NCBI GenBank assembly: GCA_003117195.1
Contig: BDSI01000050.1
Span: 496,001-560,000, forward strand
From: Eudorina sp. 2006-703-Eu-15
Lineage: Eukaryota; Chlorophyta; Chlorophyceae; Chlamydomonadales; Volvocaceae
Reading direction: 5' to 3'
DNA: 64,000 nucleotides
Position numbers and translations under genes: made by a program
The notes under the pieces: generated by a model
The model's database searches: none
What the model saw: the letters and a program-made list of their open reading frames with translations, nothing else
What the model was told of the DNA's origin: nothing
Shown: positions 36,362 through 48,300 of the stretch, piece after piece
Layout of the letters: each line of letters opens with the position of its first letter
Position numbering within the stretch: the first letter of the stretch is position 1

Positions 36362-39300
36362 ATGGCGCTGCGAAACTCCCCCCAGGCGCCACCTCCGTCC
36401 ATATCCCACCTGATGTTCACAGCCTTCGTCGCTCTTCTGTTCTTCAGCGGGTGGTTTGCAGCCGCTGAGGCGGTCGGTGTGGAGGACGTGGCCGCGTCCT
36501 CCCACATCGGCAGCGGCGGCACAGATGCGGCGGCGATGGTGGTGGAAGTGACCGGGGCAACTACCCGCGGCTCCGTCATCAGTACGGCAGAGCGACTGGA
36601 ATACTGGTTTGACGTGACGTGCACAGGTACGGACGTGTCGCTGTTTCGCGCCGGGCGGGGGGAGGGCCGGGCGGGAGGGCCGGGCGGGAGGGCCGGGCGG
36701 GAGGGCCGGGCGGGAGGGCACGTCCAGTGACCGTCGCGGTGGCTGAGGCCCCCGGCTCGATGCGGGGCCGGGAACCACTACGGCACCCACAGGGCAGCCC
36801 CCTGGGGCCTTATCTGGTGGCGGCACAAGATGGCCCCGCTTCTTCCTTCGGTCGGAGATGCAGGAGGGTGCGGGGCCGGGGAGCACAGAGATACGGTACC
36901 AACCTAACCCTGTGGGGGCTACATGCATCCGGGCTCTGTCGACAAACTGCCGCCCGGTGTCCCGTTTCGCTCCTGCTCCCGCTCGCGAAGGATTACCGCA
37001 CCCGCGCGGCATCGCAGCAGGCCCAACATAACATCCAGATCGAGCGCGTTGTGGGCTTGCTTTTCGTTTTCATATCCCGCCCACCATCACTCCTGAGCAT
37101 CATGTTGCGGCTTGCTGCAATGCAACGACCGCCTGCTTTCATCTTGTCCGCCCAACTCACGGGGCCGCCTGGCGCCCTGAAACCTAACTACCGTTGACGC
37201 CTCCTCCTTTCGCAGCCACCGGCAACGCGTCCTACGAGGTCGATTTCGGGGACGGCCGCGGCCGCGCCGGCGGCACCGTGCCCTGCCCCTGCTACAGCCG
37301 CTCTGTGGTCAGTGGCTACAGCTACCCGGCGGGCGCGGGCGGCAGGCACGTCATCCGGCTCAGGCTGGTGGCCCCCGACGGGCTTCCAGTGGACACAGAG
37401 AGCGCGCAGCGGACCGTCATGGTGAGTGAGCTGACGGATGCCGTATTGTGTACTTCAGAGATGGACGGAAGGAAGTACGGCGGTGAAAGGGTAAAGGGGT
37501 GGGTCGTGGGTGGATGGTTCATGGATGTAGCCGCTCAGTTTATCGCCTATCCAGCCTGGTCCAGTCACTAGTGGAGCGCGGCTCAGTTACGTCCCTCTCG
37601 TCTTATGCCTAACCTTTCCCCTTTGGCAGCAGCACATTATTTGTGCATCGAATAAGTCAGGCTGTTGTGGTGGACCCGCGCGGGTCATGGGTGACAGCCG
37701 AGAAGCCCCCTCACCACCTAGACTGCCTAGACAAACGACAAGCACACTGCGAAGGGGAAAAAACCCTGGCGCCAAGAACGCGCAATCGACCGACTGCCTT
37801 GCTTGGGAACTCACCTTCGCGCAGGTCCTGTCCTCCTCGTCCCTAACGCACGAGCCGCGCCTTGTGGAGGACACCGCCCAAGACAAGGGCAACTCCGTAC
37901 GCGACCTCCCCGGGCACCCAACCCAGGACGACGGCAGTGTGGATCATGGCGACGCAGACGCGGAAGCCGCGGCGCTGGGGGAGCACCACCGGGCAGTGCG
38001 GGATCCGGATCTGGATCCGGATCAACCCACGTATGAAATCCGGCGAGATCTCGAAGAGGTCCAAGCCACCCTGGATCGAGATTTCGCCCGGCCGTTCTTC
38101 TTGAGCAAGTTTGCGGAGGTGTACTTCGGTCTGTACGACGATGAGGATGAAGATGCAGATGAGAGGGAGGAAGAGAGTGGCGAGCCGGAAAATCACGTTG
38201 ACGAGGATGACTACGATGCAGGAGGAGAGGAAGCAGACGGAGAAGAGGAGGCGGAAGGATTGGAGGAGGATGGGGCGGATTACACAGATGACTACGGTCC
38301 GCTGTGGGACGGGGAGGACTACTCCGTGGTTTGGGAGAAGGCCTTCTGGGCGCTCCGCCGGTCCTTCACCAAGCGGGTGTTGAAGTCCGCCCCGTCGAGC
38401 CCACCCGACATCACGCCGGCTCAAACACCGAGCCTAGCGCTGACAACGGGCCGCAACGACTCATCCTCGCCCTGGGACGCGGGGCAGGGCCAGGGGCAGG
38501 GCGAGGAGCAGGGAGAGTGGCAGGGCCAGGAGCGCGGTCAGGCAGGAGGCGCCTCAACCGCAACGGCGGCGCCACTGCCTCGAGTGGGTGAGCGGATGCT
38601 GGGCTGGCGGGCGGCTTGGCGGGCGGTTGGGCTGTACGACGGCGATGACCAACCACCTCCGGACTTTGATGGTTGGCAGCAGCCGCCGACTGACGACGGC
38701 GGGCCGCCACCAGGCGGTTGGGACGAGCACGGGCCGCCACCAGGCGGTTGGGACGAGTACGGACCACCGCCCGAGATTGAGATCGTACCACCGCCGTACG
38801 ATTTAACGGCACCGCCGCCGGGACTCTGTGACCATGACCCGCCTCCGATAGACGACGAGACGTCTCCTCCGGAACCTGCCTTGGATCCGCCCCCTTCGCG
38901 TCCATCGCCCTCCCCGCCGCCCTCTCCCTCCCCGCCACCCTCGCCGCCGATGAACATGACCGAGCTGTACGGCGATGTGTACGCTCTGTCGTACCTTGAG
39001 GGCTGCAGGATATATGCGGACCTTAACGGCAACGGTGTGTACGATGCCGGCGAGCCGGAGGATGACACGGCGGCGGGATTCTTCAGTGTGTCAGGCAGCT
39101 GGGACGCCGTACACAGTGCCGTACTTCGCGTTAAGCCCCATCCCGCTTGGAAGCCTGGCAGGGCTGGTGTCGGCAGTCAGTGCTACGAACCGCTGACGGG
39201 TCTTCGAAGCGCCTTCCCGCTCTCAGCGCCCCCGGGGATCCGGATCCTCACGCCCTTCACCACCCTCGTCACGGAGCTTATGTACGGCAGCTGGGACCGC

Positions 39301-42300
39301 AACAGTGCCGCACCGGGCGGCAGCACCACACCCATCATGGACCGGGGTGATGCCGCCATGGCCGTACTGATCTACTTTGGGCTTGCGGAACTGGATCCCG
39401 CCCTCCCTGGACGGTTCGATGCGCTGCGGGAGGCGTACCTGGCGGGCACGCGCCGCTCGTGGCTTGTCGTACAGGCGGAGGTCCGGTCGCTGGTGTGGAC
39501 GTGGCTGGCGGCGAGGTACGTCTCGGAACGGGAGGGGTAGGTGGACCGACCGGGCGGTCTGCCCCGCATCGCTCTCTGCCAGGGGGGACACGTCACGCGG
39601 GGGGAGACGTCACGCGGGGGTGCCCTGCTTGGGGCGTCCTCCAGACCATACCCTTCTGTGCACGCGCCCTCGCGGGAGGGCTCGTCAATCTCTTGTTCTC
39701 TTCCAAACCGGTGTGTGGGGTCGGGGTTTCGTGATCCATGCCCTCAAAGCCGTCTTAGGCACCGGGTGCAGGGCTCCGGCCCTGACGGGCAGCGAGCTTC
39801 GCCCCCTCGCGTTCGCTTTCGGATCGGTTGATTTGCTAGATAATTAAGCAATCAGGCAATCGGGCCGATGCACTAACAGCCGGTGCGACGATATTAGGCT
39901 ACTCCAGGCCATGTTAATCCAAAATGTATCGCCTTGGGAGCTAGATTGGGGCGTTGAACTCTCTTTCTCCCAACCCCAGGGCGCCAAACCCACGGCGTCA
40001 GACGGCCCCACGGCGGCAGATCCATCGGGCGCGTTACTCCCTGAAAGCCCGTACATTCGCCGTACAGTTACCGCGCATAATCCCTTCTCCGTTGCTGGTT
40101 TGCGATGCCCTCCACACAGCGTCTTCCTGGAGGATGACCGATCGGAGGTATTCCCGCAGATCGTCGCCCTCTGCCAACACGCCCTGGCCAACCAAATCTA
40201 CGAGTACGACACGGTCGATATGGACGAGCGCCGCCGCGAAATCCACCGCCGTCGCCAGCTCCGGGCATCGAGCACCGGCGCCCAGTTGATCGACCCCTCC
40301 GCGCTCTCGAATCGACAGCTGGACCTGTACGACCTGATTGTACGGCTCCACGTGCGCCTGACGGCGGCCGCGGTCGCGGATCCCAGCCTGACCTTCGATA
40401 CGGAGATCTACGACAATGACGACAAGCTGCTTGCCGTACTGGCCGTCGTGACGGCGTTTGAGGCGCACCTATCGACGACGCTGGCGAGCGACGGTAGCCT
40501 GCTCGCCAACCATATTGCGCCACGCGTCGTCAGTGAGCTACGACGTCTGGCCTTTGCCGGACTGACGAAGCTGTCGGGATGTGTCGCTGGGCTTAATGAC
40601 AATCGCGGTGATGTGACGGATCTGCTGCAGGTAAGCGGCCTGTTGGGAGGCCCACACGGCCGAGTTCGCGTTAACCCTACTCACACCTTGGGTATTGGAT
40701 TGCCTTATGTGTTTAGGCAGGGGCCGGTGCGTTTCTGTGGAAGGGCGCTGCGCTTTATCGTACCCAACCGTCCCGGGTGGGTCAGACCCACACGCCTACC
40801 TGCCAACAGATCCGGTCGACATAGCGCACACGCAGCTCCGTTACCGTGTTGATTCGAAGGACGCACCATAGCTTTCGATCCGTTGACACGAGTGACAGTG
40901 CGCTACAGACCTGATCAAGAGGGTTGACCCAGCAGCCGGGGACGTTGTAGGCCGACCGACGCCTTTCCCCATGTCGGCCCAGGAGTCCCTGCTGTATACT
41001 AGCTAGAAGGGCCCAGTCTTGAAAATTGTCGGAAAAGGTCATCGGTTGAAAAAGTACGGCGGTACGGCACTCGCAGGAATTCATGGCCTGCGGCGCCGCC
41101 GATTCGTTGCGCGCTGCCGCCTCCAACCTGGACTGGCCGCCGGGAACCGAATGGTCCCAGTGCGCCACCGCCGCCGCCGCGTCGCCGAACCCGGACGACC
41201 CGGTCCTGACCAGTCGTGTCGAGTTCGCGCTGTCGTTCTGTATTGACCCCACGCCGTACAGCTGTACGGGCGAGTACGGCGCGCCGCCGCTGGTGCAGTG
41301 CCGTGATGCGCCCAACTATGATATGCACACTCGGTGAGTATTGACGAGTGTGGATGGTTCGATCGTTCTTTGCCGTACATGCCCCCGCACGTGCCAACTC
41401 CAACAACGGACCAACAGGTCCCACAGGTTGGCCGCATGCGAGTCTGCAGCTACAGCCGCACAACCAACCGCTACCGTTCCGTTTGTCCCGATTGCTGTGG
41501 GTATCACTTGTCTGCCGGTGTCATAATAACAAGAACGTTAGTTCATGGAATTTTGCTGGTGTACTTATCATATGATGTATAAATAAATATTATATAATGG
41601 CTACAATTATTCAATTATTACAATAATAGGCGGGTCTGGCGCGGTTTCCAGGAGAGGCAATCCTGGCGCGCTGGTAACCTGGTGTAGTGGCCGGTATGGC
41701 TGCGTGACCCCCCCGCGGGTGATGGCGGATGGGTGCGCAGTCCTTGCTAGGGGTTGATGAGACGAGGCACCTACGAGCTATCTGGACCCGTTGGAACACC
41801 CGGTCGGGATACGGGTCCACCTTGTAACGGTTACATTATAATTATTGCAATATAGTAAAAATATAATAAAAATAATTATTGTAATGGCAATAAGTTTATA
41901 TGCCGCGGCCATCAGGGAGTCTGAAATACTTTCACCCTGCCCCTCAATAATGGCACAGGGAGATGGCCTGGTCCATCGGATGGCAGTTGCCCACTCTGCC
42001 GCCCGTGTTCCGTACCAACGGCTTTAACGGCACGCTGTTCCGGTACCCGCTGGCTCCCAAGGTGACCGCCACGGGGGCGTACGAGCTGCAGCTGCGCAGT
42101 AGCAACCCTGTACGGCAGCGGCTGGTTCTGGAGCTGGAAGACGGTGAGGCGTCGGGGGCGGATGTCAGCCGTAGTCCAGGACCCGCACATCCCCTGCTGG
42201 CTCCGTGCCCACCCCGCATGTCGTACATTGTACGGAGGCATGGGGCTAGCTAGTAGCTACCCCTCAATTAGGGCTTACACGGGCTTAATTAGGCTCGCTG

Positions 42301-45300
42301 GCGGCTCTAGGGTTGTTTCCAGATACCCACACCCACATACCTGAACTCACACGAAGTGGAAGTGTGACATGTAACATGCTTGAGTGCACTGCCATCATGG
42401 CACTGGTACGGCGTTATGTTCCATCTTGAGGGGCGCACCCTCTGGAGGTCCCCGGTATATGCAGCTGTCGGTGCGAGCGAGTGAGCGAGCGAGGCGCTTC
42501 ATGCAGGCCCCCTGGCTCAGTCCCTCAGGAGTCACACGCGCACGCAGTCACACGTGCACGCAGCCATGCAGCCATGCCCCTCTTGCATTGTTGCATATGC
42601 CACTGCATGTCACGTACCCTACGGAACACAAACGCAAACAGAGATTCAACCACACAGAAGCTAAAGACATGCACGGGCGGACTTCCGCGATGACACCACG
42701 CATGGATGCAGGCACCGTCGTAGTGGCCCACAAGGACAGACTCACCATTCGGAACTCCCCAGCAGGCGACGCCGCCACGGTCTTCCCAACCTCAACCGAC
42801 CTGGCCGGCAACGCCTTCTACGCCAAGCTGGTCCTGGACTCGCCCATCGCATACGTAACCGCCACCTTCGCCGTACCGCCAACCGTTTTGGACGAGTCGT
42901 CGTCCTTCAGGCTGATCTACCTGAACGAGCAGCCGTCCGCAGATCCCGGTCAGCAGGGCACGTCTCCACCGCCGCCACCGGCCGCCTCGCCGCCACCTCC
43001 CCTGTTGCTCGACGTGACGGACCTGTACGGCGAGGCGTACGCCCTGTCGTACCTTGAGGGCTGCAGGATGTATGCGGACCTTAACGGCAACGGTGTGTAC
43101 GATGCCGGCGAGCCGGAGGATGACACGGCGGCGGGCGCCTTCAATGTCGCCATACAACTCAGCGCCGTACCGCATGCCGTACTTCGCGTGGAGGCACACC
43201 CCGCTTGGAAGCCTGGCAGGGCTGGTGTCGGCAGTCGGTGCTACGAACCGCTGACGGGTCTTCGGAGCGCCTTCCCGCTCTCAGCGCCCCCGGGGATCCG
43301 GATCCTCACGCCCTTCACCACCCTCGTCACGGAGCTTATGTACGGCAGCTGGGACCGCAACAGTGCCGTACCGGGCGGCAGCACCACACCCATCATGGAC
43401 CGGGGTGATGCCGCCATGGCCGTACTGATCTACTTTGGGCTTGCGGAACTGGACCCCGCCCTCCCTGGACGGTTCGATGCGCTGCGGGAGGCGTACCTGG
43501 CGGGCACGCGCCGCTCGTGGCTTGTCGTACAGGCGGAGGTCCGGTCGCTGGTGTGGACATGGCTGGCGGCGAGGTACGGATGTACGACTGACATTGTTAA
43601 CTGTTGCGCAAGTAGTAATATTAGTCACGACGGACACCACATTCGACAGGGCGCACTCGGAGAAAAGAGCCGCCGCCGGGGCCAGCCCTGGGTATGTAGG
43701 AGACAGTCATTGGTGACGACATCTGTGCTCCGGAACCGGAACCCTGCCCCCTAACCCTCCTACCTCCCGATCTCTTGCTCCCTATAAAACAGACTGTTCC
43801 TGGACGAATCCCAGCCCGAGACGTTCCCGAGGATCGTCTCCATGTGCCAGCACGCGCTCGCGGGGCAGATCTTTGAGCAAATATTTGGATCTCAGATCCC
43901 CGAATCGGAGATCATGGGATCTGTGTTGGATTCGGCTCATCTGGAGCGTCGCCGGCAGCTGCGCGCTCGCGTTGCCGGTGGCCCGATCGATCCCACCACA
44001 CTCTCAGATGTACAGCAAGATCTGTACGACTTGATCGTACGGCTGCATAATCGGCTGGACGCAGATGCCAGCGGCCTGGTGTTCTCTACGGTGATCTTCA
44101 ACAACAGAGAAAAGCTGATTGCCGTACTATCTGCCGTGGAGGATCTCGCTGATCTCGCGGGGGTACTGGACGGCACAAGCATCGACCCTCACTACCACCC
44201 CACCGACCCATGGGTCGTCAGCGAGCTCCGGCGGCTGGCGTACACCTCGCTGTCCTTCCTATCCGAATGCATGGCGGAGCTGAAGGAAGCCGGAAGCGAC
44301 GAGGCGGCCACGCTGCAGGTTCGTACATTCATACGGAGTTTCTAACGGTTCACCAACTGGCAGTGCACGACATGACGTGACATGTCAGTATATGACCTGT
44401 TGTTCAACTGCATGCCGCCCAGGGTACGGCAGTAAGGTCCATTGGTTCGATGCAACAATCAGTGATTGGTTGGAAGTAGGCGGTGGAGAGGACGAGACGT
44501 GCCCTGCAACAACGGGAATCCCCACCGGCAAAGGGTGCTGGCCATGGGTAGACGGACAATCAACGCGGCGCGCGGGCTTGGGCAAGGAGGACTGAAGGGC
44601 AGGAGGGATGAAGGGCAGAAGAGATGAAGGACGCAATCAGTCAGGAGGGATGAAGGGCAGAAGAGGTGAAGGACGCAATCAGTCAGGAGGGATGAAGGGC
44701 AGAAGAGGTGAAGGACGCAAAAGCCGCACAACCGATCACACCGCAACCCGACCAACCCTTGCGTTGCCGTACAATGCCGTACCACCTACAATGTAGTACC
44801 ATGCAGAGAGTACCAACGTCCGTCCCACGCTCCCCTTCGTGTGCGTTCCTTGCCACATTCGCCTTCCTCCACCCATCGACGCACGTGACAGGACTTCGGT
44901 GAGTGTGCGGCCAAGCAGAGTCTTCGCGGCGCCGCCGATGACTCGGCGCACGGCTGGTCGGCGCTGACCGAATGGTCCCAGTGCGCCGCCGCCGCCGCCG
45001 CCACGGCGAGTCCGCCCGACCGCGTCCTGGCCGGCAGGGTCGAGTTCGCGCTGTCACAGTGCAACGAGCCCACGCCGTACAGTTGTACGGGAGAGTACGG
45101 TGCGCCGCCGCTGGTGCGGTGCTACGACCCGCCCAACTACGACGCTCAGACGCGGTGAGGGACCCGCCATGCGGCCTTGCGATGGCATGGTGGGGTGCGG
45201 CTGCGGTACCGTGTGGTGGGACCGTTGGTTTCGGAGGGCGCGCTGGGTGGGTGCGTCTGCGGTTTCCGGAAAGCGACTGCAGAATCAATTTATTTGCATA

Positions 45301-48300
45301 CCAGGAAATGCCAGGGAATGCCCTGGTATGCATGGGTAAGTCCGCCAGGGAACCGCTGTCAGAAGGTTCGGTGCATTGGCCTGTCCTGCGAGGGAGGAGT
45401 GTGAGGGAGTGCGGGGGAGTGCCAGGGCGTGTGTGGGACTGCGAGCGACCCTCCTGTACGGTAGCCGATGACAAGCCGGGTGTGTGTGCGATGCCGTGTG
45501 CCGCACCGGACCTGACATGCCGCTGCCGTGTTGTCCCCACTGGCCGAAGCGCCCGACTCGTGTTGTCCGCTTGGAAACCGGGGTGTCTGTCGCAGCGTGG
45601 CGCAGCGGCTTACTCGAGATGAATGAATGAACATTACCGAAAAGGGATCAACGGTGTATACCAAGGCAAGCCCCATGAGATGTCAGGAACCCCATTCATA
45701 GTCCCGTGTTTTCTTGGGGCGGCCCCGCGGGGCGATGTCGATCCCGACGTCACGCGCTGACGAGGCCCCCAGCAGCACAACGGCCTGAATCGAGCAGTGC
45801 GTGATGTACGGACATCAGAGGGGATGACTAAATTGCCGTACAATCAATGTGGTTCGGCCTGCAGGGAGCTGGCCTGGTCGGTTGGCTGGAACCTGGACGT
45901 CCTGCCGCCCGAGTTCCGTACTAACGGTTTCAACGGCACAGTGTTCCGCTATCCCCTGCCCGAGACCGCCGCGGGGCTGTACGAGCTACAGCTGCGCAGT
46001 AGCACTGATGTACGACAGCGGCTTGTTCTGGAGCTGGAAGACGGTGAGGCGTTTGGGGCGGGTCGTGGGGGAGGGTTGCGTGAGCCTTCTCACGTCGGGA
46101 GTACGGGAGTACGGACTTGTTCCTATTTCTGTTTTTTGTGTCTGGCTGATCTTTTAATGTGTTTGGCTGGTCATCTATCCAACTAGCACTAACCGAACAA
46201 CCAGGCCGCCTTTAAGCTCTGCGTCTTGACGTACCTGCGTCCGACCGTGTTTCAACCAACGGTACCTGCCAACCCTGTCAACGGTACCTGCCACGGTATC
46301 TGTCAACGGTACCTGCCACGGTATCTGTCAACGGAATCGTATTAGTCACTTACGAGGTCTCATCCGTTATATTAATTAATTAATTAACCGTTATATGTCC
46401 CCCCGCAGGACCCGTCATGGTGGCCTCCAAAGAGGATCTGCGGGTCATCCCCAGCACCAGCGCCCCTGGAGCCGTCACGACCCGGATGAGCCCCGCCGCC
46501 ACCGACACGGCGGGCAACGTGTTTTACACGAATGTACGACTGGACGCCGCCGTCGCTCGCCTCACAGCCGTCTTCATCGTCCCGCCCAGTGTGCAGTACG
46601 GGTCAGCCTCGTTCAGGATGTTGTACCAGAGTGCCGCAACGTCGTCGTCGTCGACACTGTCGCCGCCGCCGCCGTCGTCGACACTGTCGCCGCCGCCGCC
46701 GTCGTCGACACTGTCGCCGCCGCCGCCGTCGCTGACGGGGTCCGCGACGCCGCCGTCGCTGACGGGGTCCGCGACGCCGTCGCCGTCACCGCCGACGCCG
46801 ACGCTGTCACTGACGCTGTCCCCGCCGCCGTCATCGCAAGTCGTACCCGGTGCGGTAGTCGTACCCGGCGGTCAGGGTACGACCGACGCAGTGCCCCCGG
46901 ACCGGCCTGGCCCGTCAAAGTCCGCCACGAGGACGTTGACCGGTCAAGCGTACGACGGTTACCTGGACGGTTGTACGGTGTTCCTGGACGTGGACGGCGA
47001 CGCGCAGCTGGGCGCCTGGGAGCCCAGGACCTCCACCGTGTACGTGTCAGCCAGGGTAGGTGAGGGGTCCCGGGGCCCACCTTCCCTTCTTTTGTTTGCG
47101 GCGGTTTCGCTGTCTTGATTGATATGAGGGTCCCTTGCTTTTTTTGCGGTTTCGCTGTCTGTTCGTAAAAAAAGTAGAGGAGCCCTTCCACGGTTGCGGT
47201 TTTACTCATGTACTGTCTTTATCGACATTTGGGGGGGGGGTGTCCGTCCGGCTTCTTCGGGAGGGCACCGGCAACGGCCACCGGCCACAGGGGGGGCTAT
47301 CACGGGTCAGGGTCACGCAGGGTGGTGTCGTCCGGATCGACCGTTTAGTTACAAATGTAGTAGCAGTAGTAGTACCGTTACAGTGTGGATAGGCTTCCGG
47401 GCCCTGTAAATGTACACCGGAAGCTCACTGACAGCGGGTTAGGATCGGAGCCGACTGTACTGTTAGCACCTTTCATCATCAAGGTGGACGATGTTGCAGC
47501 GGACCCCGCGGGCAACACCCTTGGGAAGCCTTGGGAGTTGCAGGATGGACGTGCACGCCACGACGGTACATGCCGCTAACGAGAGACGTACTGCCGGCTG
47601 TGCCGTACTGCAGGGCCCCGATGAAGCCGTACAATGGACCTCCTGGAGCGGTTGGAACCTCTCCGTACCGTCGGATCTTGCTTATGATAATCTGACACTG
47701 CAACTGCTGCCGTCATCCAAACTGGCGGCCGACGAGTTCGCCCGTGCCGTACCAACCGCCTCCGTTGGTATGGCAGACGCTGGCTGCTACGACACCGCCA
47801 CGCTGCTCAAATTGCCCGTGGGCCTCATGACGTCAGCTGCCCACTGCAAAGTCATAAGCCCCTCCTCCACTCTGCTCGTCCACTGGACGGCGCTGCTGGC
47901 GGACGCCGGGCCAAATCTGCCGTACAACACATCCGTACAACGAGCGCAGAGGGAGGTCACGGCTGCGCTGCTGGCGGCGATGCCGGCGGAGGCGACATCC
48001 CCCAAGGATCCAGGCCTTGAAGTCTGTACGACAGACGTGTACCGCGCGCTCCTGCAGGACGGCGTCCCTGGAGCGATGGCATTCGTACGGGCCGAGCACG
48101 CGATCATGAGTATTGTGGTGGGCGCGTGCAGTTTCGTGATGTCCGAACGTACGGGCCTGCCGTACTGCGGTCCGGCGGCGTTCGCGGCGCTGGCGAAGGC
48201 GATGCGCGCCCGCAACGCGACGACGTCGCCGCCGCTGGCTGATGACGTCGAGTTGCTGCGCGCCGTCGTCGCCGCCACCGCCGCCGCCGCCGCGGCTGAC

